Notes under the pieces: generated by a model | Told to the model about the DNA's origin: nothing | Seen by the model: the letters and a program-made list of their open reading frames with translations, nothing else | Databases searched by the model: none | In this document: piece after piece, positions 8,013 to 16,141 of the stretch | Layout: every line of letters begins with the position of its first letter | Numbering within the stretch: position 1 is the first letter of the stretch | Made by a program: the position numbers and the translations under genes | Origin: Candidatus Poribacteria bacterium | GTDB taxonomy: Bacteria > Poribacteria > WGA-4E > WGA-3G | Assembly (NCBI GenBank): GCA_028824125.1 | Contig: JAPPES010000026.1 | Coordinates: forward strand, 1 to 64,000 | Reading direction: 5' to 3' | DNA length: 64,000 nt

Positions 8013-8040
8013 TTGACAAACCCACCTGATTTGGTAAAAT
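8013..8040 (+). promoter_or_regulatory. Putative sigma-70 promoter upstream of the second sigma-propeller gene
   Basis: TTGACA, a 16-base spacer and TAAAAT lie about 45 bases upstream of the ECF-like element. The 406-bp spacer 7796-8201 holds nothing else recognisable. Confidence 0.5.
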
Positions 8041-8085
8041 AGTATTCACTGTTTCCAACCATCCATTTTATAAACATGCAGCATT

Positions 8086-8114
8086 ATGCACCCATTTTCC
8101 GGCTAACCCGCGTC
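8086..8114 (+). promoter_or_regulatory. Candidate ECF-type promoter of the second sigma-propeller gene
   Basis: ATGCACCC (8086-8093), a 17-base spacer and CGTC (8111-8114, within GCGTC) repeat the element found at 4741-4768 and, on the minus strand, at 52129-52157. The surrounding spacers are otherwise unlike one another. Confidence 0.65.
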
Positions 8115-8201
8115 TTTTAAAGTACAGGAGCAACGTTAAAGATTTTATCTTACTTCAATACTGGGAAAATGCTTAGAAATTGCGCTGTCAGAAGGTGACC
8201 T

Positions 8202-11200
8202 ATGAAAAAGAATGATGTTGAATTGATTCGCCGCATCCTTAATGGTGATGAACCTGCTTTCTCTACGCTTGTTGAAAAATATCAAAAGCGGGTTCATGCC
8301 CTCGCTTGGCGAAAAATCGGTGATTTCCACATCGCTGAAGAGATTACACAAGATACCTTCCTAAAAGCGTATCAGAAACTTGCAACCTTGAAGAAACCGC
8401 AACGGTTCGCCGGATGGCTTTATGTGATTGCAACACGCTGCTGCCAAGCTTGGCTACGAAAAAAGCATATACAGACCGAAACATTAGAGGAAATAGATAG
8501 TGACGAGTTAGAACCGGAGGCGTATTCTCGATACGTTGCCGAGGAGAAAGCGAAGGTAACCGTTGAAGCACAACGCCAAGTTGTCAATAAGCTTCTTGCC
8601 ACATTACCAGAAAGTGAGCGGACGGTGATAACGCTTCACTACTTTGGCGAGATGACGTGTGAGGAAATAAGCGAGTTTTTAGGTGTATCCGCAAATACAA
8701 TTAAAAGTAGACTTCGCCGCGCACGCAACCGCTTGAAAAAGGAGGAACCGATGATCCGTGAGGCAATTAGCAACTTCCAAATTTCACCGAACTTTACTGA
8801 AAACATCATGAAAGAAATCAATCGTCTTAAACCTGCTGCACCTTCTGTCAGTAAACCGGTTGTACCGTGGGCAGTTGCTGCTGCATCAAGTTTAGTTTTA
8901 ATTCTGTTGATGTTCGGTATGGGCAGCCAATACTTAGCACGTTTCCAGCAGCCTTATAGTTTAGATGCGCAATCCGAAAGAGCAATTGAACTCGTTGATG
9001 CGCCTATTTTGCTTAATTTTGAAACAAAACCCGATGTCCGCCATCAACTTGTGAATGCAAATGCGCTTGATAAAATCGATAATAATGGTCAGAAACCTGA
9101 TGAGGTTTTATCGGCTGCCGCCCAGATAGAAGGAAAAGATATTACTGCCGCCAAACAACAGTGGATTCAGTCTGAACCTATCAGAGGAAGCGAGGCGATT
9201 AGTTTACTTGCAACACCAGAGGGTGAAGTTTACGCTCTTGCTGATAGGAATATCTATAAATTGGAAACCGATGGGCAAGGATGGCGACATATCTTTGATA
9301 CTACTTTACTGGATACTGACTATGAGGGTGAGGCAGTTATGAAAAAGTGGGACAATACACTCTATCTGATACTGTCTACAGACCTCTTCGCTTCAAAAGA
9401 TGATGGTAAAACATGGAACTTAGTTTACTCATGGCCAAGAGATCGTTGGTATCCTTTAGAATTGGTCCTAACAAAACAGGCTTTTTATATTCTCTTTTAT
9501 ATAGGTAACGATGTTCTTCGTTCTGAAGATTCTGGCAAGACATGGGAGGCAATTAACGGTCAGATAGATAGATTCATTGCTTCAATTGTCAATATACAGA
9601 GCACGTTGTTTGCAAGGACAAGATATGCCCTCTACCGCTTTACCGATGACAACTGGCAACGTTTGGAATTTCCAGTGTCTGTTGGAAAAGTTCGTTCAGT
9701 TGCAGCAGCTGAAGAGAAACTATATGTTGTGGCAGAGGCGACTGATGATGTGTTAGATTCCGGTAAAGTATCTCAAGGGCAGGAACGTGGTTGGTGGATA
9801 TTTCGATCAACTGACCTCGGTGAGTCTTGGGATGATATAACGCCAACAAACGCTTGGCCCGTAAAAGGATTGCCGCCCCGTCTCCAGCTTATTGCAGTTG
9901 GTGATACACTTCTGGCGATGGAGCATGGTATGGTTAGCTCTTCTGATAGTGGAAACACATGGTTTACATCACAATTATCGGGTCCTACTCCTTTAATCCA
10001 TCCTGATATAAACTTTAAGGCAGCAGCAGTAAACGAAGGTGCTTTTTATGTTAGTGGAAGAAACGGACTGCATCGTTCCACTGATAGTGGTAAATCATGG
10101 AATCAGGTCAATATCACTACGGATAAGAGCAAAATAGAGGCTTTAATCGCGTATAAAAGGAACGATAAAAGGCATGACATACCTCCAACGCTCTATGCGA
10201 GATATGAAGGAAGGATCGCAAAAACTTCCGATGAAGGCAAGTCCTGGAATGCTGTTCAAATAGAAATTCCGATGACGGCCCCCAATAGAGAAAAACCGCC
10301 AGATATTACGCATATTTTCAAATCTGATGGTGTTCTGTACGCAAAGGGGGGCGGCTCTTTTCACAGAAGCAAAATACATATATACCGCGTATCTACAGAT
10401 GGTAATATGCTTGTGCCGATTCAAGGATTGCCAATCTTCGACTCACTGGAATCATATAGCGAGTCGGGCGAAATATTGGATAACCGATTTAACGTGTCAG
10501 ATAAATCGGTCTTTGAACAGATGCAAGAGAAGATTCCTGGCGCAACCCAGCTCCTCAAACAGTTGACACAAACAGACCAAGAAAATCGGTTTAAACTTTT
10601 TAGACTCGCCCAGCGTGGTCCGTTTGCTGTCAGTGGTGACACATTCTATATGGAATACAATTATAAACTATTCCGATGGAAACCCGGTGATACTGAATGG
10701 TACGACACTGGACAAGAAGAAACTTGCGAATTAACTTTGGAAATAGCAGGAAAAGATCCTAAGCTTGCTGTTTCAGGGAATACTGTCTACTACGGTAAAC
10801 GGGATGGACACCTTGTTCAATCCTTTGACGCAGGACATAATTGGAAAGATATCCCTTTGAACTTTATGTTTTCTACACCTATTGAAACCTTCAAAGATAT
10901 CGTGTTTGCGGATTCTACGGTATATGTGGCAACGGACGTAGGTGTCGCTGCATCAAATGAAGGAAAACATTGGCGTCCCATCACTGACTCTGAAGGAACG
11001 ACTCTTATCATGGAGCAATTAGCTGTTGATGGCGCAACGCTTTATGGCGTTACTGAAAACACAGGTGTCTATCAATTAAAAAGCGGCACTTGGGAGCAGG
11101 TCGTTTCAGAGATACCTGATAGTGTAACCTCCCTTGCTGTTGATGGAAACGCGTTATACGTTGGTACACAAAACATCGGTATGCTTCATTATACTCTTGA

Positions 11201-11207
11201 TCAATAA
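8202..11207 (+). CDS. ECF sigma factor fused to a transmembrane segment and an extracytoplasmic beta-propeller (copy 2)
   Basis: It has the same architecture as the gene before it: ECF region 2 (residues 6-75), region 4 (130-182), linker, membrane span at 221-241 and a 760-residue propeller part with Asp-boxes such as SKDDGKTW, SEDSGKTW, STDLGESW, SSDSGNTW and STDSGKSW. The two proteins align from end to end, so they arose by tandem duplication. The DNA for the end of region 4 and the linker (8636-8790) is almost identical to 5258-5412, while the propellers have diverged much more. That fits conserved DNA recognition with changing sensor specificity. SD GAAGGTGACC precedes the ATG. The C-terminus (TSLAVDGNALYVGT) is shared by all three paralogues. 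Confidence 0.85.
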   Translation: MKKNDVELIRRILNGDEPAFSTLVEKYQKRVHALAWRKIGDFHIAEEITQDTFLKAYQKLATLKKPQRFAGWLYVIATRCCQAWLRKKHIQTETLEEIDSDELEPEAYSRYVAEEKAKVTVEAQRQVVNKLLATLPESERTVITLHYFGEMTCEEISEFLGVSANTIKSRLRRARNRLKKEEPMIREAISNFQISPNFTENIMKEINRLKPAAPSVSKPVVPWAVAAASSLVLILLMFGMGSQYLARFQQPYSLDAQSERAIELVDAPILLNFETKPDVRHQLVNANALDKIDNNGQKPDEVLSAAAQIEGKDITAAKQQWIQSEPIRGSEAISLLATPEGEVYALADRNIYKLETDGQGWRHIFDTTLLDTDYEGEAVMKKWDNTLYLILSTDLFASKDDGKTWNLVYSWPRDRWYPLELVLTKQAFYILFYIGNDVLRSEDSGKTWEAINGQIDRFIASIVNIQSTLFARTRYALYRFTDDNWQRLEFPVSVGKVRSVAAAEEKLYVVAEATDDVLDSGKVSQGQERGWWIFRSTDLGESWDDITPTNAWPVKGLPPRLQLIAVGDTLLAMEHGMVSSSDSGNTWFTSQLSGPTPLIHPDINFKAAAVNEGAFYVSGRNGLHRSTDSGKSWNQVNITTDKSKIEALIAYKRNDKRHDIPPTLYARYEGRIAKTSDEGKSWNAVQIEIPMTAPNREKPPDITHIFKSDGVLYAKGGGSFHRSKIHIYRVSTDGNMLVPIQGLPIFDSLESYSESGEILDNRFNVSDKSVFEQMQEKIPGATQLLKQLTQTDQENRFKLFRLAQRGPFAVSGDTFYMEYNYKLFRWKPGDTEWYDTGQEETCELTLEIAGKDPKLAVSGNTVYYGKRDGHLVQSFDAGHNWKDIPLNFMFSTPIETFKDIVFADSTVYVATDVGVAASNEGKHWRPITDSEGTTLIMEQLAVDGATLYGVTENTGVYQLKSGTWEQVVSEIPDSVTSLAVDGNALYVGTQNIGMLHYTLDQ

Positions 11208-11393
11208 TTTAACATAAGTTGCCACCTATTTGCGAATGCTCTTGTCCGAGGGGTTTCTAACCCCGATTTATAACAGAAAACATAGGAATCAGCGGAAATG
11301 CCTTGTTTTTTTCGTAAAAAGCAGTGTCTGCCCTCTCGAAATCTTGTCCGTAGCAACTTAGGTTACAATAGAGAAATACATTATCAGAAATGA

Positions 11394-11674
11394 TATAGTA
11401 AAATCTATAATTAATGGAACACTTCTATAGCGCAAACTGTCCGAAGATTAAGTTTTTAATTCGGTCCTTTTCTGTTCACATGAGGCAGGTGTCACTCTTG
11501 CTGGCGAGGCGGGGAATGCCATACGCGCATTCATACCGTTGATTTCTTCCTAACCTCGCCAGATTACCGATTTATTTTCTTAAACTTCAGACAGTTGTGG
11601 GACAACTTCTGTTGTCCGTTATGTTTCCAAAATAGGTTTACCAAAGTGTCCCAATAATTTCAAAGTTCACTATA
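11394..11674. repeat. 281-bp inverted-repeat element, TATAGT family
   Basis: The left end TATAGTAAAATCT and the right end, complement TATAGTGAACTTT, form an imperfect terminal inverted repeat of about 30 bases. Inside lies a GGCGAGG...CCTCGCC palindrome. The 496-bp gap 11208-11703 holds little else. Related elements occur at 12512, 39838, 44839, 52180, 53234 and 56153. Confidence 0.65.
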
Positions 11675-11703
11675 ACAACTGATAAGAAAGGAGAGTATCT
11701 TCT

Positions 11704-12501
11704 GTGAAACCATCCGTTTCATATCTAATCTGTGCGACACCTCGTTGTGGAGGTTACCTGCTCTTTGAAGCTTTAGAGAATACAGGCCTTGCGGGGATCC
11801 CTGGAGAATATTTTTGGGACGATAAAGAATGGTCTAAAAAGTGGGAAGCAGTGGACTATACCGATTTTCTCAATAAAGTGAAAGAGAAAAGCACGACACC
11901 GAACGGTGTTTTTGGCACAAAACTTATGTGGGGTTATTTTGATAGGTTTATCAGTCAGGTGCTTCAAACACCGCAATTCAAAGATCGTTCTTTATCGCCC
12001 TATGCAGTATTAACGGAATTATTTCCAAATCTGAATTATATCTGGATTATGCGTCGAGATAAAGTGCGTCAGGCAGTATCTTTTTGGAAGGGACTACAGG
12101 GATTGGTTTGGTGGAAAAGAATTGGGGACCCTACGCCTGAACTGGACAAAGAACCTGAGTACAACTTTAAGGCAATCGATTATCTCATTCAAGAGATTAT
12201 TTTACACGAAGCAGCATGGCAGGAGTATTTCACGCGATACAATATAACTCCTTTTACGGTAATTTATGAGGATTTTGTGCCTTACTATGAGGAAACAGCA
12301 CTGCAGATAATGGATTGGTTAAAAATTTCTTATCCTGAAAATCTTATATTTGGGGAAAGACGTTTACTGAAACAAGCGGACAGTGTGTCTGAGGAGTGGG
12401 TTCAGCGATATCGCGATGATAAAAAGGAAAAAGAGAGGTCTATGGAATGCTGTTCACCTTTTTCTATTTCTTCTTGGCACTTTAAATACACCTGCTTATG
12501 A
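11704..12501 (+). CDS. Stf0-type sulfotransferase with an atypical C-terminus
   Basis: The 265-residue protein resembles Stf0 sulfotransferases, which move sulfate from PAPS to carbohydrates such as trehalose. The PAPS 5'-phosphosulfate loop is CATPRCGGYLL (residues 10-20). A second conserved block, WIMRRDKVRQAVSFWKG (about 118-134), matches the 3'-phosphate-binding region. Start is GTG at 11704, with AGGAGAG upstream. The last 20 or so residues after YRDDKKEKE (Ser- and Cys-rich) look unlike the family, and the stop lies ten bases from the tip of a repeat element. I infer that the original 3' end was replaced or frameshifted there. Sulfated glycans as product would fit the sulfatase at 34218. 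The acceptor is unknown. Confidence 0.78.
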   Translation: MKPSVSYLICATPRCGGYLLFEALENTGLAGIPGEYFWDDKEWSKKWEAVDYTDFLNKVKEKSTTPNGVFGTKLMWGYFDRFISQVLQTPQFKDRSLSPYAVLTELFPNLNYIWIMRRDKVRQAVSFWKGLQGLVWWKRIGDPTPELDKEPEYNFKAIDYLIQEIILHEAAWQEYFTRYNITPFTVIYEDFVPYYEETALQIMDWLKISYPENLIFGERRLLKQADSVSEEWVQRYRDDKKEKERSMECCSPFSISSWHFKYTCL

Positions 12502-12511
12502 TAGATTTTAC

Positions 12512-12985
12512 TATAGTAAACTTATAACTAATGGGACACTTCTGAGCATCAAACTAAAAGTTGTGTAGATGCGGACACAAACTAAATGAAGATTAAAAAA
12601 TAAATTGGGTAATGTGGCGAGGTTAGGAAACCTCGCCAGCAGAGATGTACACCTGCTGCTGGCAAGGTTTCCTAACCTTGCCAATTACCGAATTAATAAC
12701 TTAAACTTCATACAGTTTGTGCTACAACACCCCTGGTAGGTTCGGTTTCCTAACCGAACCATAGGCGTCAATTTAGTGCCTGATTTTCTTGTTGGAGGGC
12801 TTTGCAAGCCCGATTTATTCCCCAAAGGTAGGTGCGTTTTGAAAACGCACCGAGCCCAGACATCAGACGATATAAACGGCGCGTTTACAAAACGCACCTA
12901 CCAGGGTGGCGAACCGCTAAATTGACGCTTATAGTTCGGTTTCCGAACCGAACATAATATCCAATTAATTCTAAAGTCTACTGTA
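12512..12985. repeat. 474-bp nested inverted-repeat element, TATAGT family
   Basis: Outer ends TATAGTAAACTTA and the complement TACAGTAGACTTT define a member of the family at 11394. Inside lie several separate palindromes: GGCGAGGTTAGGAAACCTCGCC, GGCAAGGTTTCCTAACCTTGCC, GGTTCGGTTTCCTAACCGAACC and two that pair GGTGCGTTTT with AAAACGCACC. An inner element (12740-12953) has its own inverted ends of about 36 bases. At the left, TTTACTATAGTAAA is a perfect palindrome, as if two element tips abut. The gap 12502-13059 is made up of this repeat material. Confidence 0.65.
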
Positions 12986-13059
12986 TTTGGATACTTTGTA
13001 TCAGCAAGGTTGGGAAGCCTCCAAATGCGCTTGTCAAAATACACGTAGAGAAATCCTAC

Positions 13060-13088
13060 TTGACAAAAAAAGTAGCATCGGGTAAAGT
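13060..13088 (+). promoter_or_regulatory. Sigma-70 promoter of the DegT-family aminotransferase
   Basis: TTGACA, a 17-base spacer and TAAAGT end 35 bases before the ATG at 13124. A GGAGG lies between them. Confidence 0.6.
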
Positions 13089-13123
13089 GTCACAAATTCT
13101 GATGTTGTCAAATGGAGGAAAAG

Positions 13124-14383
13124 ATGTCAGAACGTTTAGCAATAGATGGGGGAACACCTATCATCGCAGAACCGATTCCAGGGGGAATGCATGGACCGAG
13201 TGTCATAGACGAACGCGAGATAGATGCTGTGACAGAAGTCCTACGAAGTGGAAAACTTTTTAGATTTGTTGAAAATTCAAATGTAGCAGCTTTTGAAAAA
13301 GAATCTGCAGCACGACTTGGGACCAAATATGCCTTAATGGTAAATTCTGGGACATCAGCAATCATCTGTGCGCTCACGGGAGTAGGCATAGGGCCTGGCG
13401 ATGAGGTAATTTTACCTGGCTATACCTTTATCGCAACAGCAGCAGCTATCGTCGGTGTCGGTGCTATTCCGGTAATTGCAGAAATTGACGATTCACTCGG
13501 ATTGGACCCCGCAGATGTAGAGCGAAAAATTACGCCACATACCAAAGCGATTCTACCTGTTCACATGCAAGGTGTGCCGTGCCGACTTGATGCAATTCTG
13601 GAAATTGCCAAAAAACATAACCTAAAGGTTGTGGAAGATTGTTGTCAATGTGTCGGCGGGCAGTATAAAGGGAAATATGCTGGTACTTGGGGTGATGCTG
13701 GCACATGGAGTCTCAACTACTTCAAGGTGATTACGTGTGGAGAAGGTGGTTTAGTTTTTTCAGATGATTACGATACGTATGAACGCGCTGCGTTTGCCTC
13801 TGAGCCAGGTTTGCCCATGTGGATGAGTGATTCTGAGTGGCAAAATAAACCATTCTCTTGCCAAACCTATCGTCCCGGTGAAATTTTAGGTGCAATTGCA
13901 CGCGTGCAGCTTTCAAAACTGGATGACATTCTCGGACATACACGCTTGCTCAAAAAGGCATTCACTGCTGAACTCTCTGACAACCCAAAAGGGTACATAC
14001 GGCAGCACGTAGACGATCCAAGCGGGGAATGTGGTATTAGTGCCGCGATAATAGTGCGCGATGTAGAACTTGCCAAAAAGTATACCGAGGCACTCAGAGC
14101 AGAAGGATTAGGCGCAGGCACTGCCTACAACGAAGGTTTCCCTGATAGACATATTTACACCTATTGGGATTCCATTTTGTTTAAGCATTCACCCAATGAG
14201 GCAGGTTACCCGTGGAGTGACCCACGATACAAAGGAAATGTTGAATATTCGCGAGATATGTGTCCCGAAACGCTTTCTATTCTTGGTCGTGCGCTAAGAT
14301 TTGGATTTAACGTTAATATGCAGGAGGAACATGCACGGTTAATGGCAGCTGCTATCAACAAAGTTGACGATGCCTTGGGATAG
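13124..14383 (+). CDS. DegT/DnrJ/EryC1/StrS family PLP-dependent aminotransferase
   Basis: Members of this family aminate keto-sugars or inosose intermediates in glycan, aminoglycoside and related pathways. The PLP-binding lysine is K201 in the NYFKVITCGEGG motif, preceded by the VVEDCCQCVGG strand that holds the ring aspartate (D in VED). I chose ATG 13124 over ATG 13112 because GGAGG (13114-13118) would lie inside the longer version and is ideally spaced for the shorter one, giving 419 residues beginning MSERLAIDGG. The N-terminal segment IPGGMHGPSVIDEREI is typical of the family. The gene stands alone with its own promoter. The sugar substrate cannot be named. Confidence 0.88.
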   Translation: MSERLAIDGGTPIIAEPIPGGMHGPSVIDEREIDAVTEVLRSGKLFRFVENSNVAAFEKESAARLGTKYALMVNSGTSAIICALTGVGIGPGDEVILPGYTFIATAAAIVGVGAIPVIAEIDDSLGLDPADVERKITPHTKAILPVHMQGVPCRLDAILEIAKKHNLKVVEDCCQCVGGQYKGKYAGTWGDAGTWSLNYFKVITCGEGGLVFSDDYDTYERAAFASEPGLPMWMSDSEWQNKPFSCQTYRPGEILGAIARVQLSKLDDILGHTRLLKKAFTAELSDNPKGYIRQHVDDPSGECGISAAIIVRDVELAKKYTEALRAEGLGAGTAYNEGFPDRHIYTYWDSILFKHSPNEAGYPWSDPRYKGNVEYSRDMCPETLSILGRALRFGFNVNMQEEHARLMAAAINKVDDALG

Positions 14384-14412
14384 AACAGTGTTCAAGTTGA
14401 GTCTCTAAAGCA

Positions 14413-15174
14413 TTATTGAGAGCTTGAGACAATATCAATGCGCCTTGAGATTTCAACAAATCCTAACTTTTGGGCAGTCCGAAGCGAAGCGATGTTTTCT
14501 TCACCACAGATCCAAACAGGAACTTTGCCCATAGCCTGAATCTGTTGCGCAACGAGAGATGCAGCTGAGGTAGCATAGCCTTTTCCGCGCCATTCCTCTA
14601 ATGTGAATACACTTATACCGCCATGCAAATCCGTGTGGGCATAAGTACGAGCAATAGAAACAATGTTATCGTTCACAATAGCAGCCGCTGCGAGACTATC
14701 TGCTAAAGTCTCTTGCGGTATTTGAAAAGGGTATCCCTGAACTTCCGCTGTAGCCTTTGCTAAACGTTCTACATCTGCCAAAGTTAATAATCTAACGACT
14801 TCATTGGCATAGGAACAAACAGGTTCTAAAAGGGCTTGATAGATTTCAACGTGATGATTTATAGGGATACCGGTTTTTGCTGATATGCGTTGTCCAAGGG
14901 TTTCGGCGTGTACAGGGTCAACGTTGATAATGAGACGTTCCAAATCTGTCTGAAATTCTAACAGATGCCACAAGGCATGGACATCTGTAGCAAAGCAGAA
15001 CGCATCATCGTAAACCGTATCAATAACTAAGGACGCGGTTATATGTGGCAGATTACCGAAGACATAAGCACGACACATCCCCTGTTTTAAACAGTCTAAA
15101 ACATTTAACGTTGTCGGTGTATCACCGATAACATCTGCTAATTCAAGACATTCTTCAGGTGTTAGTTTTTCCAT
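14413..15174 (-). CDS. GNAT family N-acetyltransferase (FR47-like)
   Basis: The C-terminal third is a GCN5-related acetyltransferase fold. ISVFTLEEWRGKGYATSAA (about residues 192-210) is motif A, with the R/Q-x-x-G-x-G/A acetyl-CoA pyrophosphate loop as RGKGYA, and ENIASLRTAQKLGF (about 227-240) is motif B. The N-terminal 120 residues form a divergent second domain, seen in two-domain GNATs of unknown function. No signal peptide is present. The substrate is unknown. The gene converges on the aminotransferase and is divergent from the metallo-hydrolase at 15237. Confidence 0.82.
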   Translation of the reverse strand: MEKLTPEECLELADVIGDTPTTLNVLDCLKQGMCRAYVFGNLPHITASLVIDTVYDDAFCFATDVHALWHLLEFQTDLERLIINVDPVHAETLGQRISAKTGIPINHHVEIYQALLEPVCSYANEVVRLLTLADVERLAKATAEVQGYPFQIPQETLADSLAAAAIVNDNIVSIARTYAHTDLHGGISVFTLEEWRGKGYATSAASLVAQQIQAMGKVPVWICGEENIASLRTAQKLGFVEISRRIDIVSSSQ

Positions 15175-15187
15175 GTTTTATGATGAA

Positions 15188-15222
15188 AACCCCCTAAATC
15201 CCCTTATCAGAGGGACTTTAAA
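15188..15222. repeat. CCCCTAAATCCCC palindromic repeat
   Basis: This is an imperfect palindrome (CCCCCTAAATCCCC...AGAGGGACTTTAAAAGG) of the same family as 44983-45010 and as the copy inside the uvrA coding region at 59338-59368. It lies between two divergently transcribed genes. Confidence 0.6.
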
Positions 15223-15236
15223 AGGATTCTTTGTGA

Positions 15237-16031
15237 ATGAAGATTACGATTTTGGGTTCAGGCACATCAACTGGTGTTCCTGAGTATAAATGTGAATGCG
15301 AAACCTGTCAAGATTCTATGCAGGTTGGTTCAAAAAACTACCGCACACGTTCATCTGTCCATATTGAAAAGGATGGTAAACATCTTCAATTTGACCTCGG
15401 TCCAAACTTCATGGATCAAATAAATCGCAATAAAATTGAATGGATAGATGCAGTCATCTTTACGCACTGCCACGCAGACCATATCAGCGGAACGAACGAT
15501 ATCGTAATGCCGTGCCGAAAACAGCAGATGGATATGCCGATCTATGGTCCCGAACAGACAATTGAGATTCTGCAACGTAACTTTTATTATATGTTTACCA
15601 AAGAAACTTTTCAAGGCGGCGGTGTCGGTCATCTACTACCGAATGTTATTGACGGACGGTTTCAGTTACACGGTTTTGACATCACGCCTATCCCAGTAGA
15701 ACATGGGAATGTTAACACGAACGGTTATCGGATTGATAACTTTGGATATATACCTGATGTAAAACAATTACCAGAAAAATCGCAAGCTCTGCTGCAAGGA
15801 ATAGAGGTACTCGTTATTGATGCCTTAAGTTTCAATCCGGGACATCCTACCCATCAATCGGTCGGACAAGCATTAGAGATTAGCGCTGCGTTGCAGCCGA
15901 AAGAGACCTATTTTACACATATCATGCATCGGCTTGACCATCGGTATTTTAAGGATCAGTGTAGGGAGCAGAACATTGATCTCCCCGATAACGCCTACCT
16001 CGCTTATGATGGACAAGTGATTATGTTGTGA
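15237..16031 (+). CDS. PhnP-like metallo-beta-lactamase-fold phosphodiesterase
   Basis: A metallo-beta-lactamase fold with H77-x-H79-x-D81-H82, the dinuclear metal site. N-terminal cysteines in CECETC (C19, C21, C24) match the structural zinc site of PhnP-type cyclic phosphodiesterases. Later metal ligands are H175 (PVEHGN), D194 (VIDALS) and a C-terminal HIMHRLDH. Such enzymes hydrolyse phosphoribosyl cyclic phosphate or related phosphodiesters; without any phn genes nearby, the substrate stays open. The 264-residue length is normal, and the protein is cytoplasmic. A hairpin with a T-run follows at 16053-16103. Confidence 0.85.
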   Translation: MKITILGSGTSTGVPEYKCECETCQDSMQVGSKNYRTRSSVHIEKDGKHLQFDLGPNFMDQINRNKIEWIDAVIFTHCHADHISGTNDIVMPCRKQQMDMPIYGPEQTIEILQRNFYYMFTKETFQGGGVGHLLPNVIDGRFQLHGFDITPIPVEHGNVNTNGYRIDNFGYIPDVKQLPEKSQALLQGIEVLVIDALSFNPGHPTHQSVGQALEISAALQPKETYFTHIMHRLDHRYFKDQCREQNIDLPDNAYLAYDGQVIML

Positions 16032-16052
16032 TTGGTTATTAGTTTTTAGTTA

Positions 16053-16103
16053 AAGCAATCAACACCAAATTCCAAGAGCGAATTCGGTGTCGATTGCTTT
16101 TTT
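16053..16103 (+). terminator. Rho-independent terminator
   Basis: AAGCAATCAACACCAAATTC pairs with GAATTCGGTGTCGATTGCTT (20 bp allowing G-U), followed by TTTTT. It closes the PhnP-like gene and separates it from the convergent adaptor gene. Confidence 0.75.
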
Positions 16104-16141
16104 AACAGAATACGTTTATGAGATTATGTTCTTCGCTACTT

